Assembly: GCA_039707655.1 (NCBI GenBank)
Contig: CM077667.1
Span: forward strand, 416,249,409-416,313,408
Source: Elymus sibiricus
Taxonomy: Eukaryota > Streptophyta > Magnoliopsida > Poales > Poaceae
Reading direction: 5' to 3'
Length of the DNA: 64,000 nucleotides
Made by a program: the position numbers and the translations under genes. The notes beneath the pieces were generated by a model. That model ran no database searches. It was given only the letters and a program-made list of their open reading frames with translations, and was not told the origin of the DNA. Shown piece by piece: positions 57,346 to 64,000 of the stretch; the stretch's first letter is position 1, and every line of letters starts with the position of its first letter.

Positions 57346-59568
57346 TATTACAGGCTTTCAGTTATTCTATCAAACCGGCTTATCATAACAAGCTGGTCTT
57401 TGGAAGCTAATGGTAGTATGCAAGATAATGGTAAAAGGAGGAGATTACCTCATATTTTTCCTTCATAGCATTTATCATTCTCTTTTTAATTTCTCGGCTC
57501 TCAGACAGCCGGGTCAAGTACTCCTGATACAGGTCTTCAACACCAAGTATGGATAAATCCAGGGATTCCATTTTGGCCTTTCCCTTGTCCAAAGTTGCTG
57601 ATTCATCCTTGCTAGAGATTTTAGCTAAGGAAGTGGAAGCGGTGGGGGCTTGCAAATTTTCTTTAACAAACACAACGTCTGGAACGTTGTGATCAGATGA
57701 CGCCAGAAATTCATCTACACAAGTTGATTTGGAAGGAAAGAGGGATGACTCAATCTCAGGAGCAGCATCCATAAAAACCGGCCCACTTATTCCGGGCATC
57801 TCAGTAGCAGCCTCCGGCTCTACCCCCGCATCAAGTTCCTCTTCAACAGAAGAATCAACCATTGGAGTCATCTTCAGTAGAATTGGCATCTCTTGGCTCG
57901 TCGGTCCAGAGGATGACTCGCCCTTCCGTTTGGACACAACGGCTTTGGCCCTGGATTATTAGTGCAACAAAAGTTATCACAAGTTGAGATCAAGACAATG
58001 AAAGATACAATATGGACTTCGCAAAAGATGAAACGCTTACCCACGATTGACATTGAAAGGGGGAAGCTGTGACGCGCTTGAGTCGCCTGACGATGAAGGA
58101 GAATCCGGATAAAGGGAATCTGAAGGACTGAGAGGTTGTTTAAACAAGCCGGCTCTAGGGCAAGAATCAGTTGGACTATGGGGCACCTCATGGCATGGTT
58201 TGCGAGCCGGCGGCGCATAAGACAAACTAGGGTCTTCATCATCCCGAGTCTTGCGTTTCGATGAGCCGGCAAATTGTGTGCTCTTCAAAAGAAAGTCAGG
58301 AGCCATATGAGCTTCTGGGTGTGATAATTTAACTTTCCGAACGGCTTGTCTTGGTTTCCGAGGAGCAAGCATTTCCGAAGGATTGAGGGAAATTGGATTT
58401 ACCTCAGTTTCGCCGGCTTGGCTACATTCCGAGTCGTCCTGACAAGAAGGTGCGTCAGCAAGTTCATTAAACAGACGGCCGAGAGAATCAAGTTCTACCT
58501 CAGATTCCTCCTCCGAAGATGACACAGAGACTGGGGCATTCTTTTTTCCCGTAGCAGGAAGGGAGGCTTGAGGTTCAACTTTCCAAAAGTTAGAATCCGC
58601 CTGCAAATATATGAAACATATAATGAGCAAATGGCGAGTCAAGATAAGCATGGATAAGTGACAATGGAAATAGTTAATACCTGAGGCAGCGGGTTGAGAA
58701 GGTAAAATGGACCCAAGCCGGTGACGCTGCACAACTCTTTTGAGACAGAGAAGAACTTCTTTGTTTCCTTGGTCACGACACTATCGGTAAGATTTTCACG
58801 GGAAAACCGTTGAGGATCGTTTGAGGCACCCGAATAATCACACATCAGGCCGTCCCTTAAGTTGACGGGTTGGATCCGCCACTTTAACCAACAACGAATC
58901 AGATCTATCCCGGTCAGGCCGTGTGCGGTCAGGGCTCTCAATTTTGGGTGAAGAGGTGCCGAATTTACTCTCTCTTCGTCAGTTGGCCAACTCGGGAATT
59001 CCATTTTACCAAGTCTCTCCAATCTGAAACCCGGCAAGGGATTTTCCCCCTTAGGTGAAGTATCTCTGCAATAAAACCAGGTTTTGTTCCACCTTTTGGG
59101 ATGACTCGCTAGCTTTGATTCTGGGAAGCCGTTTTTCTTTCTCTTCTGAATGGAAACGCCACCAAGCTTGCAGGAAGCACCGTTCTTTGTTTCTGTTTGA
59201 CGGTTAAGATAAAAGAACTCTCTGAACAGAGTAACGGACGGCTCAACCTGAAGGTACACTTCACATAACACTTGGAATTGACAAATGTTTGTCATAGAGT
59301 TTGGACTGATGTCTTGAGGCCTGAGCTTAAAGAAGTGCAAGAGGTCTCTAAAGAACTTTGAGCCGGGAGGGCGGAAGCCACTGCACAAATGATCAGTAAA
59401 TATTACAACCTCTCCTAGTTATGGCTGTGGGGCCGGCTCTTCTTCAGGAGCTCGCCACTTTATAGTCTTTCGAGCCGGCAAAAAGCCCGGATCCACAAGG
59501 TTCTCCAGGGTAAGCTTGGACTCTTTGCTTTTTGCCCAGTTGCAAACTTTGGAGTTCTTTGAAGTCAT

Positions 59569-60116
59569 GGCGGGTTATGCAAGTAGCTACAAGGGTAGCG
59601 AGAATAATAAGCCGGAGCAGATTATAAGCCGCCTATATTAAAATATTTTTATGATCCGGCGAAATTTGAGAAGGTCAAAGGGATATCTTTAACAACTTAG
59701 CAGCGACATTGGGTCACGAACAGGTTTCTATGAAAGTTTCTCTCTGGGCGGATCTAATTAAACGAAGAAAAACAGTGATATATACGTTCTAGCCGACGGA
59801 ACGACCGAAACTGCATCAGTCCAAAGGATAACCCTTGATGGTTTGTTTTAGATCTACTTTAAAGGAAAATAGAGCGGAGGACGTTCTAAAGAAAACACTG
59901 CAATGAGCGGATGATATGTGGATCTACTAATGAAGTTTCGAATGAACACTGTGAGGGCGGCAAGAACACCGAAAAATACCAAAACCCTAAATGGCGGGGA
60001 TTCATACCGGAAGGCGTCGGAGCAGGGGCGAAGACGATCGAGTTCGTTTCAATGGTCGTGAGAGGGCTTGACGATACCGACAATGGAGTCGAAGGACCTC
60101 GAAGTCGCCCTGGGAG
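59569..60116. other. 5' flank of the antisense gene; truncated end of element D
   Basis: On the minus strand this precedes the accessory gene ATG and should hold its promoter; I see no clear TATA box. A short frame (59911-60228 plus) crosses the breakpoint and is spurious. D ends here without its 3' LTR. Confidence 0.5.
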
Positions 60117-60690
60117 CTTTGTAGTTGGGCATCATTTGGATCAATGTGCACACGGTGTCGTATCTCTCATCCAAAGCTCTAAGTATCTTCTTGATGATGA
60201 ATTTGTCGGTCATTTCTTCGCTTCCTAAGCCGGCAATCTCATTGGTGATGAGAGCTAGCCTAGAGTACATCTCTGCGACTCCTTCACCATCCTTCATCTT
60301 GAACTTGTCAAGCTAACTTTGAAGAACATCCAACTTGGATTCTCTCACGGACTTGGTTCCTTCGTGCATATCAACCAAAGTATCCCAAATCTCTTTTGCA
60401 TTCTCAAGACGGCTGATTTTGTTGAATTCTTCGGGGCATAGGCAGTTGAAGAGAATGTCACATGCTTGAGCGTTCTATTGCAACATTTTCAATTCATCCG
60501 CGGTCGCTTCACGATCCGGTTCCTTTCCATCACCAAAGAATTCACCTTGCAAGCCAACATGAACAACAGCCCATACGGCGGGGTTATGACCAAGAATATG
60601 CATTTTCATTTTGTGCTTCCAACTAGCAAAATTAGTGCCATCAAAGTACGGACCTCTACGGTGATAATTTCCCTCACTAGACGCCATACT
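60117..60690 (-). pseudogene. Gag fragment of element H
   Basis: Starts at minus-strand ATG 60690 with ASSEGNYHRRGPYFDGTNFA. Matches element E gag (41290-41869) closely. A TAG at 60475-60477 stops it; E has a Tyr-coding TAC there. It keeps the base missing from E near 41603. Cut at 60116/60117 in the middle of the UBN2-type region. Confidence 0.85.
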
Positions 60691-60726
60691 CTCCTAGGTT
60701 GTGAGACCAATGCAATGGAGACCAAA

Positions 60727-60738
60727 GCTCTGATACCA
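60727..60738 (-). other. Primer-binding site of element H (tRNA-iMet)
   Basis: Minus strand TGGTATCAGAGC, 2 bp from the LTR. Confidence 0.93.
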
Positions 60739-60740
60739 CT

Positions 60741-62257
60741 TGTAGGACCGAAAGTATGTCTAGAGGGGGGGTGATTAGACTACTTGACCAAATAAAATTT
60801 CTAGCCTTTTCCCAATTTTTAGTGTTGGCAGATTTTAGCATTCATAGCAAGTCAAGTACACCCTACACATGCATGTCTAAGAGTATAGCAGCGGAAAGTA
60901 ACAATAAGCATGAGTAGAAAGGAAGGGTTGGAGGATCAAACGCAATTGTGGACACGATGATTTTTTCCCGTGGTTCCGATAGGTGGTGCTATCGTACGTC
61001 CACGTTTATGGAGTCTTCAACCCACGGAGGGTAACGGTCGCGAGAGTCCACGGAGGGCTCCACCCATAAGGGTCCACGAAGTAGCAACCTTGACTATTCC
61101 ATAACGGCTTTCGTCCACGAAGGACTAGCCTCACTATGGGTAGATCTTCACGAAGTAGGCGATCTCCTTGCCCTTACAAACTTCTTGGTTCACTCCACAA
61201 CACGAAGTAGGAGGCTCCCAAGCGACACCTAACCAATCTAGGAGGCACCACCCTCCAAAAGGTAATAGGCTCGGCAATATCGATGAACTCCTTGCTCTTG
61301 TGCTTCAAGATGATAGACTCCTCAACACACAATCACTCTCTCACAGATTTGGCTTGGTGGAAGAGATGGGATTGGTGGAAAGCAACTTGGGGAGGCTAGA
61401 GATCAAGATTCATATGGTTGGAATGGAATGGCATGATCTCAACACATGAGTAGGTGGCTCTCTCTCAGAAAACTGGATGGGGTAAGTATGGAATAGTTCT
61501 GAGTGCTTCTCTTTCGAGTAGGTGGTGGTGAAGGGGTATATATAGGCATCTCCAAAAATCCAACCGTTACACACAAAATGACCAACTCGGTGACACCGAT
61601 GTGTTAATCTCGGTGGTACCGAAGTGACCAAAAGGCAGCAACTTTTGAATCTCGGTGAGACCGATATATATAACTCGGTTGCACCGATAAGGTGACCAAT
61701 GGTCAGATTGCCCAATCTCGGTGACGCCGATTCAACAAACTCGGTGGTACCGATTTTGTGAAACTGCGTAACAGAAAGTTGGCAACCCAAACTCGGTGGC
61801 ACCGAAGCAGAATCGGTTGCACCGAAAAGCTAGGGTTTGGCTTAGGTCTGTCTGAGTATGGGAATCGGTGGCACCGAGTGGAAAGTGTTGGTTGCACCGA
61901 TTTTGGATATTTGACTTTGGACAGACTTTTGTGGAGGAGCTTGTGGGTGTTTTTGGTGACTATCACTTGTGCACGTATGAGCATTTTGTTCACCAACAGT
62001 ACCTTACCCCCTTTTAATAGTATTGGCTTTCCTATGGACTCAAAGTGATTTCTCACAAAGTAAAATGTAGAGTCCTCTTGCTTGAAGCTTTGCCAATCCA
62101 TTTCCTTGCATCTTGGGGTATTTCCACAATCTCCACAATCCTTTTTCCAATCCTATCATTGAACTTTTCCTGAAATATACTTAGTGGAAACATTAGTTCA
62201 ATGACTTATATGTTGTTATTAATTACCAAAACCACCAAGGGAGCAAATGTGCTTTCA
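60741..62257 (-). repeat. Shared LTR of element H
   Basis: 1517 bp, same ends as the LTRs of E. Left neighbour is a primer site, right neighbour a polypurine tract (62258-62272). Confidence 0.92.
61580..61905. repeat. Palindrome array TCGGTGNCACCGA in LTR of H
   Basis: Ten units in the same order as in E's 3' LTR; several are perfect here where E has lost them (TCGGTGACACCGA, TCGGTGGCACCGA). Confidence 0.85.
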
Positions 62258-62272
62258 ATCTCCCCCTTTTTG

Positions 62273-62737
62273 GTAATTGATGACAACATATAGATCAAAG
62301 CTTCGACAAAGATATAATCAATGAATATAATCGTCGCTTTGAGAAGTATGTGATAAGCAAGAGCTCCCCCTAAATTTGTGCATTATTTTAAGATTTGCTT
62401 TTGAATGCAAATGCACAATCAATTAGGCACATGGGGCACTTCTTCCATGTCACATACAACTTGGTGGTGTGCGAGAATAATAAGAGTTAATATCATAGCA
62501 CAACACAATCAAGCAAAGGTGAATGATCATCTCATAAGCAGCATAATGATAGGAAATAGTAGCAACACACATTAAGCGTATGATCAAAACACCACATAGT
62601 TCAACACAAACAAAGCAAAAGATCAAATGTTTTGAAAAAGCGGTAAAAACCAAACGCTCTCTCACTCGAAGCCTAAAGATCTATATACACTTCTCCCCCT
62701 TTGGCAACAAGTTACCAAAAAGTTCAAAGAGATATAG
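62273..62737. other. 3' untranslated region of element H
   Basis: Counterpart of 28291-28755 in element E, with few differences and no ORF. Confidence 0.6.
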
Positions 62738-64000
62738 CTAAGCATTCTTGGGCTGATCTCCTCCGGTTGTTGATGAAGGAGTCGAGAGAACTGCGTTGGC
62801 GAAGATCTCGGCTGATGTCCTGGATGGAGTTGGAGTGGCAACTGGAGGCACTGGAGCTGATGGAGTTGAGGTGACAGTAGCAGGTGATGATGAAGAGGGC
62901 CTCAAATCTGGAGCTGGCACTATGGCTGATCTGGTCTGGGTAGTAAAGTGTGTGCCTGGCCTGAGAGGAGAGTCATCCTCCTCATCATCATCATCATCTG
63001 AAGACTGAGGAAGAGGCGCAGAGTCAACTTCCTTCTTGAGCTCATTGACTGTCTTGGTCAGCCCATCTACCTTGTCATTAAGGGTCTTGATCCTGTTCTC
63101 AAAGATCCTGACAAGACTGTTTTGATTGTTCAGAATGTCCTTGATGTCCTTCTGCATGCCTTGAACGGATGAGATCAAGAGATCCATTTGCTCATTCCTG
63201 GATCTAGGGACCTAAGCACTAGTGGCTCTAGCTGCCTCTGCCTCTGCCTGTGCTTGAGCTGCAGCTGATGTGGGATGTTCCGGGTCCATCACCACAATGT
63301 TGTCCTCTAAATCTGGCTGTAGGGGCAAATGGGGTCTGTCCAGAGCAAAGATGTGCTTCTCCAGCTTGGAGTTGATGAGCATCTGAATGTAGGGTGCATA
63401 GCAGCATGAGCGCTTCTGGTCAGCAGCAACCCTCTTCACTGTCTCTACTATCAAGTCCATCACATGAATCCTGGTGTGCCTATCAAGATGGATCAGCATG
63501 TTGATTGAATGGCCTCGAATCATCTTCTCATCTCCTGACTTGGGCATCAAAGTATGCCTCAAAATGATGTTCATGGTGCGGAGGCCAGCCTGAAGGAAGT
63601 AGATAGAACCTAACTTGTGATATTTTAAGTTAGCAGCAGGGATAGCATTGTACATGTCCTTCATAGCATCATGGCTCTCCTTGGATTTAGAGTAGACATC
63701 CAAGTCACCATCCTGCACCTCTGGGACTCCTAAGATGGCAGCCCATTCATCAACAGTAGACTCGTATCTTGATCCTTCTGTCATCCATAAAATTCTACCA
63801 TCTCCATAGAAATGAGCAGTGGAGTAGGATTGCATGATCATCTCGTCGTTCCATGCAGTGAACTCTTTGCCAACAAACTCATCCAAGCCAATGCAATGAA
63901 AGTTGTCTTGAACATTTGGAAAGAAATCTTCATTAGCCTTGATGTACTGCCAATCAACATATCTCATATCGCTCACAGCTGGACTCTTGTCAAGCAGCAC
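62738..64000 (-). pseudogene. Accessory ORF of element H, Transposase_32-like, partial
   Basis: C-terminal 420 codons of the same protein as at 28756-30855, running off the right edge. The globular part (FVGKEFTAWNDEMIMQSYST, EWAAILGVPEVQDGD), the coiled coil and the Pro/Ser tail are all present. One TAG at 63209-63211 interrupts it, where E has CAA; the two stops of E are sense codons here. An Asp/Glu repeat (GAT/GAG microsatellite near 62978-63000) lengthens the acidic stretch relative to E. Confidence 0.78.

Larger units (their letters stand above)
45375..59568 (-). pseudogene. Antisense five-exon accessory gene of element D
   Basis: Predicted exons on the minus strand: 59568-58681, 58600-58041, 57950-57449, 46370-46094, 46015-45375. 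Junctions are GT-AG: CCTCAG/GTATT at 58681, TTTGCAG acceptor at 58600, TCGTGG/GTAAGC at 58041, ATCCAG acceptor at 57950, ATGAG/GTAATC at 57449, ATTAG at 46370, CTTTG/GTACG at 46094, ATGCAG at 46015. Exon 1 holds a Transposase_28-like domain (PF04195) with GFRPPGSKFFRDLLHFFKL and WNKTWFYCRD. Exon 2 is Ser/Glu-rich; exon 4 is a coiled coil (RLQKWLKEERRLKTEAES); exon 5 has KLDGSAFTHEDYAKCLLETR and stops at 45375. A TAA at 59419-59421 breaks exon 1. Intron 3 contains element G and a 69-bp tandem array. Role unknown. Confidence 0.72.
21732..60116 (+). mobile_element. Element D: Tat-like Gypsy element, heavily interrupted, 3' end lost
   Basis: The 5' LTR (21732-23221) starts TGTCGGGGATATAA; CTCAC (21727-21731) would be its left target duplication. 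Plus-strand order: tRNA-Lys primer site, short gag remnant, protease, RT, RNase H, integrase (split by element E), non-coding, then a multi-exon gene on the opposite strand (one intron holding element G). D's sequence stops at about 60116, where it joins gag of element H; no 3' LTR of D is present. An antisense gene downstream of pol is characteristic of the Tat lineage (Grande, Retand and relatives). Without insertions roughly 10 kb of D remain. Confidence 0.85.
60117..64000 (-). mobile_element. Element H: second copy of the E family, two interiors sharing one LTR
   Basis: One LTR (60741-62257) has a primer site and gag on its left and a polypurine tract and accessory ORF on its right. On the minus strand it is thus the 5' LTR of an element whose gag runs left until cut at 60116, and the 3' LTR of an element continuing beyond the right edge. 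Both interiors match element E. Such LTR sharing arises by unequal recombination between two copies. Confidence 0.8.

Noticed and set aside
58639..59388. Host gene encoding a nuclear or transposase protein
   Set aside because: The Transposase_28-like exon and its continuation are bounded by element D's pol and lie on the antisense strand as in element C. It belongs to the retrotransposon.

Overview
This window looks like intergenic heterochromatin from a large grass genome, most likely Triticeae (wheat, Aegilops, barley or rye). I see no convincing host gene, rRNA or tRNA gene. Nearly every base can be placed in a transposable element. The clade call rests on a BARE1/WIS/Angela-type solo LTR, large LTR retrotransposons with tRNA-Lys, tRNA-Asp and tRNA-iMet primer sites, and deep nesting. 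Element letters below are mine; family names are given only where I recognise them.

Layout. 1-3641: the 5' part of a minus-strand Gypsy element (A), inserted in the end of a hAT transposon (3642-4131), which itself sits in a minus-strand LTR fragment (4132-4988). 4989-7634: a probable CACTA fragment split by a 1720-bp solo LTR (5530-7249, TSD GCTGC). 8218-8722: an LTR fragment cut by element B. 8723-12229 plus 21507-21731: element B, a minus-strand chromovirus-like Gypsy element with decayed RT-RNase H-integrase. 12230-21506: element C, a complete Gypsy-type element (TSD GTAGG) inserted in B's pol. 21732-60116: element D, a Tat-like Gypsy element also inserted in B, with a hAT element in its 5' LTR. 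D is itself split by element E (26770-43413, copia-type, TSD CGATT, inside D's integrase zinc finger) and by element G (46713-57233, Athila-like, TSD CTCAT). E is split by element F (33128-38850, a GC-rich non-autonomous element). G's second ORF is split by a foldback MULE (52713-53748, 9-bp TSD). 60117-64000: element H, a relative of E whose single LTR is flanked by internal sequence on both sides.

What the elements encode. B and D keep recognisable pol domains broken by stops and frameshifts. C, E and G have gag (C and G also protease) but no RT, RNase H or integrase. Each of those three instead keeps a further plant-specific ORF. In C and D this extra gene is antisense and shows five exons with GT-AG introns in the same order; in D one intron has been enlarged by the whole of element G. 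In E/H and G the extra ORF is in sense. These accessory ORFs, arrays of 13-bp odd palindromes in two unrelated LTR families, a 46/92-bp higher-order array in F, and the hairpin-array foldback MULE are the most unusual content.

Inferred order of insertion: B before C and D; D before its hAT, E and G; E before F; G before the MULE. LTR pairs of C, F and G differ by only about 1.5-2% by eye. None of the coding regions looks intact.
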